The position numbers and the translations under genes are program-made. A stretch of DNA of 64,000 nt, from assembly GCA_004835665.1 (NCBI GenBank), contig RBKR01000022.1:868001-932000 (forward strand), read 5' to 3'. Below are positions 47,334-60,300 of the stretch, piece by piece. Below the pieces are notes generated by a model. That model was not told where the DNA came from. It worked only from the letters and a program-made list of their open reading frames with translations, and did not search any database. This stretch comes from Phoma sp. XZ068. Its lineage: Eukaryota; Ascomycota; Dothideomycetes; Pleosporales; Didymellaceae. Within the stretch, counting starts at the first letter, position 1; every line of letters begins with the position of its first letter.

Positions 47334-50300
47334 TTACTCTGGCAGCTTGATCTTCGTCTTTCCAGCAACCACCGCCGCCAAGCTCTTTATGCTGCCACTC
47401 GCCAACAACTCCAACACCTGCAAGTTACTTTCAAACATCCTAGTGATGAAGTTCCTTACCTCGATCGCCGTCAAAGAATCCAACGGGTAACAACTCAAAC
47501 TCCTCTCCACATCCAACTCCTCCGCCTCCATCGACAAAACCTCGGAAATCTTCTCCACCAAAGCAGCACACACGACACTCTCCGCATCAACGCGCGACGC
47601 AGCAGTCCGGAACCGCGTACTCCACGGAATCACCGCAGTAGTAGCATCAGAAGAACACTGCGCTTCCGCCTCGCGAAGAAGATGCACGAATTTCGGATCA
47701 GTCGACCAGAACGGTCGAACCGTAGGCGTAATCCGCATTCCCGTGATGGGATGGCCATTACAGCTCGTCAGTTTACCTTCGACTGCAGCCTGAAGCAGCG
47801 CGAGAACTTGCGCAAGGCAAATCGTATCGCTGCCTAGATTCCTGGCTACTTCTGCGGCCTTTTCTGCGTCGGCGGCGAGGTACCCGGCGTCTGATACGGC
47901 TGTCAAGTCGAGCGATGCGGATTTGATCCCGCGTGCGAGGAGGTACTGCGCGAAGCCGTTGAGGAACGTGTTGGCTGCTGCGTAGGCGGCCTGACCGCGG
48001 TTGCCGACTGCGCCGGCAGCGGAGGAAATCACGATAAAGAAGTCGAGGTTGGAGGCGTTGGAGGAGAGTGCGCGGTAGAAGTTCCAGGCTCCGTTGACCT
48101 TGGAGGATATGACGGATGTGTATTGTGCGTATGTCATATTCTCGAAGAGGACGTCCTATCGTAGTGTAAGTTTAGGTCTATTGTAAGGGTGAGGTGTACT
48201 TACGTGCAACACCATGGCACCGTGAACTAAGCCACGGACTGGTGGTAGATCAGAGAGTCCTCGCTGGATCAACTCGTCGACATCTTGTTTGCTGGCGACG
48301 TCGCAGCTGCGGACTACAATGTTAGCACCAGCAGCGCGCAACGCGTCGATCTGCTCAGCAGCATCTCCCTTTACTGTGCCGCTTCGAGAGAGAAGCACGA
48401 TGTGTTTTGCGCCTTTTTGTACCATCCACTCGGCCATGTTACGTCCGAGACCGCCTGTGCCGCCGATGAGGATATATGTAGCATCCTCTCGGAGGAGCGG
48501 GATGTCTTTCTTGATGCGTGGGGCCTTGATATAATTAGTCGCTTTCTGTGTTGTAAGAGGGGTATACTTACTATAACGCAGTCGCCTTCTTGGAGAACGA
48601 CAACAGTCCTACTCGTCATCTTCGCTCCGGAGATGTGTTGCAACGCCGCTACAGCCTCTGAAGCCTTGAACGACTTAATGTTACAGAGAGGCTGTAACTG
48701 CCCATAACGCAACATACGAGCCACATCCCCGAGAATGCGACGTGTGACGAGCGGACGGTGTTTAACAAGTGCCGCAAAGTCCGCTGAGAACACGGTCGCG
48801 TTCGTGCTCAGAGCCATGTTGATTACCATGGGCTGTTTACCTACCAAGTTGACGAAGCGTCCGAATTCAGCAAGGCACGACCATGTTGCGCGGAGCGCAC
48901 GCTGTTCTGTCAAATTGTTGAACACGACGTCGACGCCAGCTCCTTGCGTCACACTCTGGATCCTCTCGGCAAAGTAGGTTCCCCCAACAAACCATACGCG
49001 GTCTTGTGGGATGCAGAATTGGCGCATGATGAACGTCTTCTCGTCTTCAGTCTGCACAGTGACCCATGCGCTTGCGCCAATTATCTGTGCAACTGTCAAA
49101 GCTGCTTGGCCCACTGGACTTGCAGCGTCATGGATGAGTATGCTCTCGCCCTCTGCCAACTGCGCCTGGTTCGTCAGAGCATATACCGCCGTGCAGTATG
49201 CCAACGGCATGGTAGCCAATGACTCAAAAGACATATGTGAAGGAGCTTTGTACACAACACTTGCGTGAACGCGGACAATAGTCGATAGCGAGCCTTCCAT
49301 GGTGATAGCAGCGACATGGTCGCCAACACACAGATTGGGAACGTCGGACCCAGCCGCAATCACCATACCACTACATTCCGTCCCAATTGTGGAGACATTT
49401 GTAGGATCCGATGGATTCAAGCCAATCGCTTTGATCTGGATGTCAACATGGTCCTTGGGGAGTGGTTCTTGCACGCGCTCATCATCGTAGAATACCACAC
49501 TCTCGACAGACCCCGGAACCGCGAACGATCCACGCAGCGGCCGTTTAACGTCAGACATGCTAGCCGGCGCTGTAGCCGCTGGGTGCGTCTGCTCATGGAC
49601 GTAGGCGTTCATATCGTGATCATTGGCAATGCGCGGCATGAACAACTTGCCGTCCTTCGCGCAGCGGAACTCGGTATCCTTGATCTCGGCGTCAACGCTC
49701 AGCGTCATTTGCAAGACGCGCAAAATCATGGATACCAGCTCCAGCGAGTGGAGGTCCTGCTCGATGTCGAAGTCGAGCGTGACGAAGTTCGTCAATGTAC
49801 CTTCGGAGCGCAGGGTTCGGCTTAGTCCGGATATCATGTTTGCGTCTGGGTTGTTGGAGTTGTAGTATGCTCCGCGAACGACCCACAGGGCGCCTTGGAC
49901 GCTTGTGAGGATATTTCGGAGGGCTTCGAATTCCGAGGTCCGGAGAGTTGCGAGCATAGGGGTGTCCAACTCTGTTAAGACGATACACAGCTTGTTCTTT
50001 GCGGCATCAGCGATGGCCTCGATGGTTCCTTGGATGATTTTGACTCCGTAGGCATCGGTGAGTCTGTTTGCAAGAGCAGATGCAATCATGTGCTGTAGTT
50101 CGGTCTCACCGTGCACAATTACCATTTCTGCATCGAAGCTGGTGTCTTGCTTGGCGTCCAAATCCTCTGAGTCTGGTACGGGTTCCCATTCTAGCTTGTA
50201 GCAAAGCTCATGGGCGCCTTCCGATTGGGAACCAGCCTTGACCTCCACTATGGGCGATGTGGCAAGGTCTTCAATCATTATGACAGGCTCGCCTGTAGAA

Positions 50301-53300
50301 TCCACTGCGAACATGGAGTAACTGTTGGATGTGTTGTCGACTACTGCTCGATTTGGCTCGCAGACAGCCTGCAACATGGTTCCCGTGGCGTGAAAGCCTG
50401 CGAGAGCCCGTGAGGATACTGTTACTTTGCCGATCGAAGAAGGAAGATGCACCGTGCGCAACGAATTAGTTGCTGCAAGGACAGGCCAGTACATTGAAAT
50501 GAGCTGCTCGATAAATGCAGGATGCAGGATGTAATCTGTCTCGTGGTGATGGGGCATCTCCAGCGCAGTATCAGTCCTGATAACCTGGGCTACCGCTCCA
50601 TGTGACGAAGTGTGACATTGTTCTAGGCCTTGGAACGATGCGCCATACATGACGCCAAGCTCAGAAAGCTGTGCGTACATACTCTTTGTGGAGATACACT
50701 CGGTGGCTGCTTGGGCGACGTTTACACTTCTAGAATACAGGCTTTGCCGCTTGTACTTTCGAGAGCGTTGCCCATCGACCTCGTTGTCATTGCTTTGAAC
50801 AAGAGCGATGCTGCCTGTACAGTTTTCACTCCAGCCTTTGTTGTTGGACCATGATCGAATAACGAACATCTGTGATGCATCGCTCTCAGGCTGATCTTGG
50901 TTTCTCCTGAGTTCAATGGTCATCTCCAGCTGTTCCTCTGATAGCATAACCGGGGTCTTGACGACAAGATTGTCGATTTCAACATTGTCCCACAGTGTGT
51001 CTGTAGAGATCGCTCTTTGAGCCATAGCCTCTATAGCCATAGCTAAGAAACCGGATATGGGGAATATGGTGACACCTTGCATCTGGTACTGCCTCAGCCA
51101 AGGGAGGTCGTCTAATCGGACCACATTTCTCCACGTTGGCTCAACGTCATTAGAATATGTTGCAAGTGAACCGATAATATCGTGTTTTGGTACATCATGG
51201 AACTTGTGAATCTTGGTAATTCTAGACTCATGATAGAATTTCGAAGAGTGGTTCCAAGCATAGCGCGGCATGTCGACAAGGACTTGGGGAGGTCGCTCTA
51301 ATGGGGTTGGGAAGTTGACAGCACTCATGTTGAGCACAGCACCCTTGACGAAAAGAGTGCCAGCCATCGCAAGAGCAGTGCGCACGGCGTCCTTCTTTCG
51401 CGATAGCACTGAAGTATAGGGGACCTTTGCTGCTGCGCCACCCACATGCTTGAGAATTTGCTTGATCGGGCCTTGGAGGGCGGCATGCGGGCCTAATTCA
51501 CAAAGGAAGTTGACACCGACTTTGTGATCGTGAATTGGTTGACACATGCTTTGCACAGCCTCATCGAATCGGACAGCGCAGGTCAGATTCTGCACCCAAT
51601 ATGTTGAATCCAACTCTTTGCCAGTGGCAAGCCGACCGAGGAGTGACGAATAGAATCGGACCCCAGATGATGTTGGAGGCTTGATATTGCGGAGGGCTTC
51701 CATATATTGTTTGGCAACCAGGTCCATGTGGTGAGAATGGTAGGCTGTATCAACCTGAAGCTTCCTAATGAACATACCAGGGTACTTTTCCTCAAGGAGT
51801 GTATGAAGCTCTGTGACGGCGCACTGGTCTCCAGAGATGGTAATGCTAGATGGACTATTTATGCAAGCAATTCGTGCCTGTCCAAGTGAAGGGGTTATCT
51901 GATCCAGTAAGGGTGTAATCTGGTCCTTGCTGGCGCCAACGGCCATCATGCATCCATCAAGGGCAGGATAGAGCTCCTTCAATATTGGAATAAGACGACC
52001 TCGGTGGTAGGCGACTGTCATGGCATCGTCGAATGTGATGAGGCCCGCCGGGTAAGCGGCTCCAATCTCACCGGATGAGTGGCCAACTACGGCAGCAGGG
52101 CGTATGCCCCAAGAGTTTAAGAGGTCTACAAGTGCCAGCTGAATCGCTGTACATGCGGGCTGAGAAAGATACGCCGCGTTCACTAATGTCGAATCTTCAT
52201 CTTTGTCGAGCTCCGCCAAGAGGGAGAAGTTGGCTCCGATGGAGATCAAGTGAGCATCAGCAGCCTTGAGTGCAGAAGCATATACTGGATAATGATGATA
52301 AAGCTCTCTGCCCATAGCCCACCATTGCGCTCCTTGGCCAGTAAAGATCCAGCCTGAGCGAAGCGCCTCAGAGTCTTGTTTGCATGGTACAAGTTTACCG
52401 TTGGACAACGCTTCGACAAGATCAACGCCAGAAGAGGCTGTCACGGCAATGCGCCATGGATGGAAAGACTTTCTTTGTCCAAGGGTGTAGGCTAGGTTGC
52501 TCAATAGGTCGTTCTGGAAAACTTCTGGTCGCTGCTCGAGGTAGACACCTAGGCTTTGCATGGCTTTCTCAGCACTTATTTTGTCGTTAGCAGTTAAGAC
52601 GAACAAACGTTCGAACGTCTGCGTATCGACTTCCTCTTTCATTGTCTTGCGTTCGAGGGGACCTCTAGTCATCTACAATGTTGAGGAACAGAGTCAGCAA
52701 TATCCACTGGCCTGGTAGGATCTCTTCGGGTCACTCACCACAACATGCCCATTTGTCCCTCCGAAACCAAAGCCATTGACACTCGCCCATTTCTTGCCGA
52801 TCGGCCAAGGTTGTTGGCGAGTGGCGACTTTCAAGCCCCATTGATCGAACGGAATATTCTCATTGGGATGCTTAAAATCGTAGTTTGGGAGGATAAAGCC
52901 GCGTTCCAGCATCAGTGCCGTTTTGATCACGCCCGCAATGCCTTCATACATTAGTAAAAAGCTTTCTATTGGTGGTTGCCGATTGCAAAAGTTGGAGAGA
53001 TCGTGGACTTACCAGCAGCTGCTTCAAGATGACCAATATTTGACTTGACGGAACCAATGTACAGAGGTTTTCGTTTGTTTCTTCCCTCTCCAAACACCTT
53101 ATGAATTGCTCCTACCTCGATTGGGTCACCAACACGCGTGCCGGTCCCGTGAGCCTCAACATATCCTGTATCGCGAGGATCCATTCCCCCGTTCTTATAG
53201 ACAGAGCGAATAAGCGCCTCTGAAAAGCCATCAGCTCTACTCAAATCAAAGAGCGTTCGATTTACCTTGTGCTGCTTCGTTAGGCATTGTTATACCGGGG

Positions 53301-54315
53301 GTCTTTCCGTCTTGGTTGATACCACTACCTGTAATGACAGCACGAATAGGATCGTTGTCTTTGATCGCCTGGTCGAGAGGCTTAAGCAAAACCATACCGC
53401 ACCCTTCACCACGACCGTAGCCTGTTCCTCGTTGATCAAAGGCGAATGATCGTCCCTCTTCTCCAAAGAGTCGCGACATGGAGTACGATATCCAAAACTC
53501 TGGAAGCATGTTCAGATGAACACCAGCAGCAAGGGCCATACTCGATTCGCCAGTGCGCAGACTTTGACACGCGTTATGTAATGCAACCAGACTCGACGAG
53601 CATGCTGTGTCAACTGTATAGCTGGGACCTCTCAGGTCGAAGAAGTGCGAAATGCGATTCGATTGCATAGCCATCGCGCAACCTATAAACTGTCAGAGTG
53701 CCTTCTATATTTCTCTGTTACAGCTCGTATACCTGTTGCTTGGTGCATTGGGATTGTATCTGGGTCTCGGAAGAGGTCTGCCTCATACTCAGAGAATGTG
53801 CCTCCGACAAAGACACCAACGTCTGTGCCAACAACATCGTGCTTGGGAATTCCTGCACTTTCCAGTGCTTCAAATGTACATTCAAGTAGTAAACGTTGCT
53901 GTGGGTCTAAACTAATCGCCTCTTGTTGCGTAAATCCAAAGAAAGGGGCGTCGAAGGCAGCCAGGTCGTGGGTTAGGAAGTTGCCGCCGCGAGCATTTGT
54001 GCTGCCGCTCTTTCCAGGATTTGGGTGAAAGTGGCGCTTATCGGAGAAACGGGAGGACGGAATAGTGGAATAGCCAGTCCGGGAGCGCGCGAGCAACTCC
54101 CAGAACTCATCGGGTGTGCTGACACCACCTGGTAGGCGGCATGACATTCCAATAATGGCTATTTGTTGATGTTTCAGTTCCACATGCGCTGTAGTGTATC
54201 CATCTTTGTAGCCGTGAGTATAGGCATCCTCGTATTTAAGGACTGGAGTGGAAGCTGGTCCGTCCAAGTTGTCATTGAAGACATCTCCACTATTCGCATG
54301 ACTGGTGGGGTTCAT
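47334..54315 (-). CDS. highly reducing polyketide synthase (KS-AT-DH-ER-KR-ACP)
   Basis: The start is the ATG at 54315–54313. Introns are 53683–53732, 53220–53265, 52942–53012, 52673–52738, 48525–48571 and 48156–48203, giving 2217 residues. KS: VDTACSSSLVALHNA (active Cys near 222), EAHGTGT and SNIGHLEAAAG. AT: GQGAQWW and GHSSGEIG (Ser near 670). DH: the usual WLxDHxxxG reads WLRQYQMQG, and the second motif HPxxLDxxxQ reads HPAFIEQLIS, so both catalytic residues (His and Asp) are replaced. ER: HDAASPVGQAALTVAQ, with a changed glycine loop. KR: LIGGTGGLGRN and YAAANTF. ACP: PLDSLTAIEVR (Ser near 2170). No methyltransferase fits between DH and ER, and no release domain follows the ACP. The enzyme should make a linear reduced polyketide in the cytosol. 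The product is unknown. Confidence 0.95.
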
Positions 54316-54476
54316 GGAAAGACTGATGCCTTCATTTTGCGACAAACTCCTGTCTCAGATTCTGATGATGTAGGAGTGGCCTCGCCGCCGGAGGGATTTT
54401 CATCTACTGGAGGATAGTCAGGTCGCTCCAATACCTTTTCCAGCTCCGAGGTCGGTGTGAGGACGTAGGGTGCCAT
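54312..54476 (-). other. upstream ORF ending on the PKS start codon
   Basis: From the ATG at 54476–54474 a 54-codon frame reads MAPYVLTPTSELEKVLERPD and onward, acidic and Ser/Pro-rich. It stops with a TGA at 54314–54312 that overlaps the PKS ATG (54315–54313) as ATGA. If transcribed with the PKS it could modulate initiation. I searched for a splice that would fuse it to the PKS frame and found none that keeps phase. Confidence 0.4.
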
Positions 54477-55768
54477 ATTTGGTATATTTTCAAGCTGTGG
54501 CTGCGCAAGAGAGTGGTAGGGAAGGAAGGAGAATGGGCCACGACGTAAGAATCAATTTGGTCGTGGTGCTAGTTGTCGAAGTCCAGTCGTAAATACATCA
54601 TTGAAGAAAGGGCACTTCATTACAGCAAAAGCCTTATCTGTTCCAATACTCGTATTCTTCCTAGGCATTTCAAAGTAAGCTTCAAACGTGATCGCCGTGA
54701 CCCCCAGGGGTCCAAGAATTTGGCCCTCGCCATTCCTCAAATCGTTGGGGTCGTTGCCTCATCAGCGGCATCCCTTTGAGAGCCTCCAATGTCGCCTTCT
54801 ATGCTGAAATTTGACCGCTAAAACCAAATACTAAGCGAGTATACTGGCGGCGCCGCAGGTAGGCTTGTCAGGGAGTGCACAACTTCTCTCTCCGAGTTTC
54901 GGTGTTCCATGGATGATCTAGAGCGAACACATGCTTTAGGGAGGCTTTCATCCCATGCTGAAGCCTAGTGAAAGTGATGGCCAGTACTAATTCGGTATGA
55001 TCCCCCAGTATATGTGTCTAGCAAGGCACATCGGCATGTCGCTGAGATGCATTCAAATTGCTGTAAGAACGTTGAAACACGAACATCTCGAAGCATCCAT
55101 ACGGGTATCGCACCCGGCATGTAACGCTATGATGCAACAAAGCCCAAATACATATCGCTCGATGGGCGGATGGAGATAGGGATGGATAGTGATTCGTATT
55201 AACACGAGGTTGATGTTGAGGACGGGACGGTCCGTGCAATGTCGTCAATCACGACTAGCCAGATGTGGCAAGTGTTAATTTTGGCCAAAAGCATGTCACA
55301 ACCTCAGTCTCCATCATCATTTGCAACGCGCAATACAGCAATCAAACTTCACAAGTATCTAGCTTAGGATGCTATTTCTGTCAGACGACTTTTAGTGAAC
55401 GTGCAGATTGTGGTCGTGCTTCTATAGCCTCCGTCGTTTCGGGGGGCGAGATGCGCATTCCTCGCGTCACTCCCGCTCCGACCCACATTCACCTGTCGGA
55501 TCCTCTCAGACGGTAGAGCGATGAAGACTTCATTCCGAATGGCTTGGACCGCCAACACCCCACGGTCGTACACTGGCGGTCCCTCCCGGTTGGGGCGCAT
55601 ATTACAATCTCGCCCTGTCTCAGACGTGCAGTAGCTCAAGGGTCAAGAGCGATCTTCCTTGACTGCAGTTCAGCGTAGTTCTTGCAAAAGAGAAGAAAAG
55701 AGAACTATCTTTCTCCCTGTCCCAAAACCGAAGCTTTTGAGGCTTTGCAGAAGATCGTCCTTTCGAAA
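54477..55768. promoter_or_regulatory. divergent upstream region of the PKS and FSH hydrolase genes
   Basis: About 1.3 kb lie between the upstream ORF and the hydrolase start. Because the two biosynthetic genes diverge from here, co-regulation through shared sites is plausible. I could not identify a specific operator, and no cluster regulator gene is present in the window. Confidence 0.45.
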
Positions 55769-56629
55769 ATGAAGTTCTTGTGCCTACCGGGAGCGTTTGG
55801 AAGCATCGATGTAAGTTCATATTTATTGGTGATGGTCGGGTCGCTGAAAATGCACAGAAATTCAAAGTTCAGCTTGCACCTTTAGTCAAAGAACTAGAAG
55901 GAGACAAATCTGCCTCGTTTCACTTCATTCAAGGTCCATATGAGGTGGCACCGCCTGTAGGATACGAAGACTTTTTTGGCGGGCCCCCGTATTATCGCTT
56001 TATCGTTCCTTCTGATACAGATGTCGAAACAACGGATGTCATCGAACGCATACGCGATTTTCCGCAGCTGGAAACGCCGGAGATGACCATGCGCGAGCTC
56101 ATGACGTATGGCGTGGCGAAAACAGACGATAGTGCGAGACGTACTTTGGAATATCTCTACGAGATTATGGAGAAAGAGGGGCCGTTTGATGGGATTATGG
56201 GCTACTCAGAAGGAGCGACTATAGCTGGGACTCTGCTTCTCCATGAACAGATGAGGGAGGAGCTTGAAGGGAGAACACCTATGTTCAAGTGTGCCCTGTT
56301 CTTTGGTGGCTGGCCGCCAATGACCCCGACATTGGATGGACTCGTGCTTGCAGACCAGAGCGACTTGATGATCGAGGTCCCTACGACTCACATTAGTAAG
56401 TTACACGCAATCACAACCACATACGAGTCTAACCATCATAGTTGGTTCTTTAGATCCGTATTTGCACGGGAATATTGCTCTGTATAATGTATGCGATCCA
56501 GACACGGCATTCATCTTCGACCATGCCAAGGGCCACACGTTACCTAGAGACAGACATATGGTCAAAGAACTGGGAGATACAGTGCGCCGTATGATTGAGG
56601 AGGTCAGGGGTACCAGCTCTCCTGCATGA
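55769..56629 (+). CDS. FSH/LovG-type serine hydrolase
   Basis: The start is the ATG at 55769. Introns are 55811–55857 and 56396–56441, giving 255 residues. The N-terminus MKFLCLPGAFGSIDKFKVQL is typical of fungal serine hydrolases of the FSH1 family. The catalytic triad is visible: nucleophile Ser in GIMGYSEGATIAG (near 131), Asp in HIIGSLDPYLHG (restored by choosing the acceptor at 56439–56441) and His in GHTLPRD. Family members next to highly reducing synthases, such as LovG, release the finished chain from the ACP. The adjacent PKS has no thioesterase, so the same role is likely here. A general esterase function cannot be excluded. Confidence 0.9.
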
Positions 56630-57310
56630 GAGGCTCCCCCGGACTCCCCCCACCCCGCTCCTCCATATAGCCCACAAATTTGTCCCACTTGCCGGTCTTG
56701 CGTCAGAAGTCGCACACTTGAATCTCACATGTACGCGTGGAATTTGTTCATTCACGATTCAGCCAAGCTTGCCAAGCTGTCAAAGAGTTTCTTATCGGTC
56801 GTTTACCGTGGAATGTGAGTGCACGGGGCCGAGAACCAGCTGAGTGGCTCGGCCGGACACAACGTAATTCGTCCCCAAAATTGATGTTTTTTTTTTTTCA
56901 CATTGTGGACCATTCGAGGGCTGCCAATTATCTTTACAGCCCATGATTGGGCCCAGTCCCATCGTGTGCAATCCGACACGTCTCAATACAGCGGTGCTCA
57001 AATATTTCCTGCAAGGAGCACCTGCGTGCCAGTCTCGCGGTGTCAATGATTGGCTGCAAATTGAATGGGTGCCCGGTGACCGCAGTACATACCAGGCTCT
57101 TCTGTCGAGCGGTGCTGCTTTGTTCCGAGACCCCTGGTGGAAGAATTCGTGCATTCCTTCAGGATCTAATCTGCTTTACGACCTGGCATCTCCGGCACGT
57201 CACCGGTATCGACAAACAACGCGAAACTCCATGCTGAAGCTTTCACATGTGATGAGAAACACCATACACTCGACACCTGAGGGCGTTAACATACAAGCCA
57301 ACTTGCCGAG
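56630..57310. other. intergenic region upstream of the ABC transporter
   Basis: This stretch contains a T11 run near 56889 and a small open frame (56943–57314) without recognisable features. It is probably the transporter promoter and 5' leader. Confidence 0.4.
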
Positions 57311-60300
57311 ATGAAGCGGAGCTTCAAAGGCCGCTTACGCTGGCCTGTGTGGCTAACACGATCTCCGCCATCAGCAAATGCAATGTGGACAAGCGTTGGA
57401 GTCTTGGTGGTATCTCTCGACCATTGCTGGGTAATGCCGCTGAGAGGCTGACCACGAACCAGAGAATTCTATCCTACTCGTCGACCGCGGATCGCATGTT
57501 TCTTGCTGCATCGTTCGTTGCCTCAATCTGTGCGGGAGCTACACTTCCGTTCATGAACATAATCTTTGGTGAGAACATATACAATGATATAGTGCATGTT
57601 ACTGAAACTCTTGTAGCACAACTTGTGAAGAGCTTCGGTACCCTCGCAACGTCACCAAACGAAGACCCAGAAGCGGCTTTCATGGCCGTCATCAACAAAT
57701 ACGTGTAGGTACACTTTTCGTAAGGATTATGGGACATAGACTGACAGTTGTTACTTAGCTTGTATATCGTTTACCTTTTCATCGGCCGCTTATGTCTGGC
57801 TTACATTGCTACGGTAAGACTTTTTTTCAAGTCATGTTTCAAAATGCTGAGATGACGCAGATCGGATTCCGTATCACCAGCTTACGCATTTCGGCCAATA
57901 TCCGTCTGCATTACCTCCAAGAACTATTTCGACTACCCATTTCTACCTTAGACGCCCTTCCGCCTGGGCAAACAACAGCCATCATCACTGTTACTGCAAA
58001 CATCTTGCAACTCGGGATATCTGAGCGTCTCTCATCACTGATTCAAGCTACAGCTGTCATACTCCTTGCGTTAATCATTGGATGTTGTTTCAGTTGGGAG
58101 CTCACACTTGTAACCTCAAGTGGCTTAGTTGCAGTTGCCATATGGTATTCAATTCTGACACCTTTATTGGCGAAGAAGTATGCCACGGTCCAGAAGCTAG
58201 AACGAGAAGCTGCGGGTTTTGCTGCCGATGCCCTATCCAGTATCAAGATGGTCGCAGCCTGTGGTGCAGAAGAAAAGATATCACAAAAGTACGCCAAGCT
58301 TGTTGATGAAATGAGAGTCCTCAGTCGGAAGCTATCCCCGATCTTGGCTTTACAACATGCTCCCGGTATGTATGTAGACTTAGTAGCCCAGTGAGTCGAG
58401 CTGATATTGAGTAGTGTTCTTCACAATATATGCGACCTTCGCGCTGTGCTTCTGGTTTGCAGTAGATCTCTATCTGGATTTAAAATTCGCCAATGTCGAA
58501 ACCTTGGTTGTGTGAGTGTTTCAATGTCCGCGGACGTAGACAGAACGTACTAATTGCCTAGTGTTCTAATGTCTGTCATGACAATGCTGGCCCACATATC
58601 CTCAATCTCTGTTCCACTGACAGCTCTAACCAACGCCATCACTGCTGCATCGGTCTTTTTCACAATCATAGATGCGCCAAAACCCACAATTTCTGGCGTT
58701 CGCGGAGAGACAGTTGATATGGAAGCGGACATCATTATACAGAATGTCAACTTTGCATACCCAACTCGTCATGATGTCAGGGTTCTGGACGGATCAAGCT
58801 TCTGTATACTTGCTGGTAAGAAAACAGCAATCGTCGGGCCCAGCGGATCCGGAAAAAGTACCACAGTGGCGCTCATCCAACGTTGGTACGAGCTGGGCGA
58901 GACCGATCCTATCGCAAGCTATTTGCGCAACGGCGTCATCAAGATCGGTCATACAGAACTCAAAGATATCGACCTTCTCTGGTGGCGCTCTCAGATTGGT
59001 GTCGTACAGCAGGACCTCTTTCTCTTTGACGACACTGTTTTCAACAATGTTGCATTTGGACTGACTGGAACTAAATGGGAATGTGCAACTAAAAAGGTGA
59101 AAGAACGACTAGTGATCCAGGCTTGCAAGGAAGCGTACGCGCATGAGTTTATCTGCATGTTACCAGAGGTTAGTGTTTGCCTTCTAATAAAACCCGTTTG
59201 GCGATAGCTTATCCATTTAGGGCTATCATACTCCTGTTGGTGACAGAGGCCTGCAGTTTAGCGGAGGCCAGCGTCAAAGGATTGCAATTGCCAGAGCTAT
59301 TGTTCGTCAACCTAAGGTCCTCATTTTTGACGAAGCTACGAGCGCCCTCGATGTGACAAGCGAGCAAATTGTTCAAGCAGCGCTCGATCGCGTTGCCCAG
59401 CATCGCACAACTATTGTGATTGCTCATAGAATGTCTACCATTTTCGACGCAGATAGAATCGTCGTTATGAGTAAAGGAAAGGTCGTCCAGCAAGGAACTC
59501 ACATAGATCTCGTCAAGGTGAAGAATGGCGCATATTCGAAACTCGTTCGTTCCCAGCAGCTAGCGATGAGTCCGACAAGTATACGTCATGTTCAAGATCA
59601 CTTCGGGGTGGAGCAGGCTCCGAAACGCCAAAGCGTCATAGTGGGGAAGGAGAGTTACGAAACACTTGTTGAGTCCGAAGCTACTGCTGCTGAATCAATT
59701 GGAGATCCGAACCCGTTGCCACCGCCTAGTCCAGGCTTACTTAGAAGTTTTTGTTCATTGATAATGGAGCAAAAACGGAATTGGTCAGGATACGTTATTA
59801 TGATCATAGCCGCCATGGGCGCTGCAGGTGAGTACAAAGTCAAGTGCCTTGTCGCAGGCTGATAAGTTGACAATCTCAAATCTAGCTAGTAATCCACTAC
59901 AAGCATATCTTTTCGGACGCATCATCTCGTCTTTTGCATATTGGACAGAAGCACTACGAGTCTCGACCAGCTTCTTGTGCCTTATGCTACTATTAGTCGC
60001 AGTCGGTGTAGGGCTCAGCTATTTCACAATTGGCTGGGTATCTAATGAAGTATCTGTCGTAAGTGCTTCCATCTACTGTGTGCATGTAGACCACTGACTG
60101 CTTACAGTATACCCTGACTGTTTACCGAAAAGAATACTTCACGAATATGATCAACAAGCGGCTATCCTACTTTGATGACAGCAATAACTCCATCGGGCTT
60201 CTCAATGCACGATTGGCTACAGATCCAACGCAGCTACAGCAACTCCTCGGAATGAACATGGCCATGGTATTAATATCAATTTTTGGCCTCATTGGTTGTA

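Noticed and set aside
54312..54476. Reading the upstream ORF as the first exon of the PKS
   Set aside because: All GT donors in it are phase 0 or 1, and no acceptor before the KS domain restores the PKS frame.
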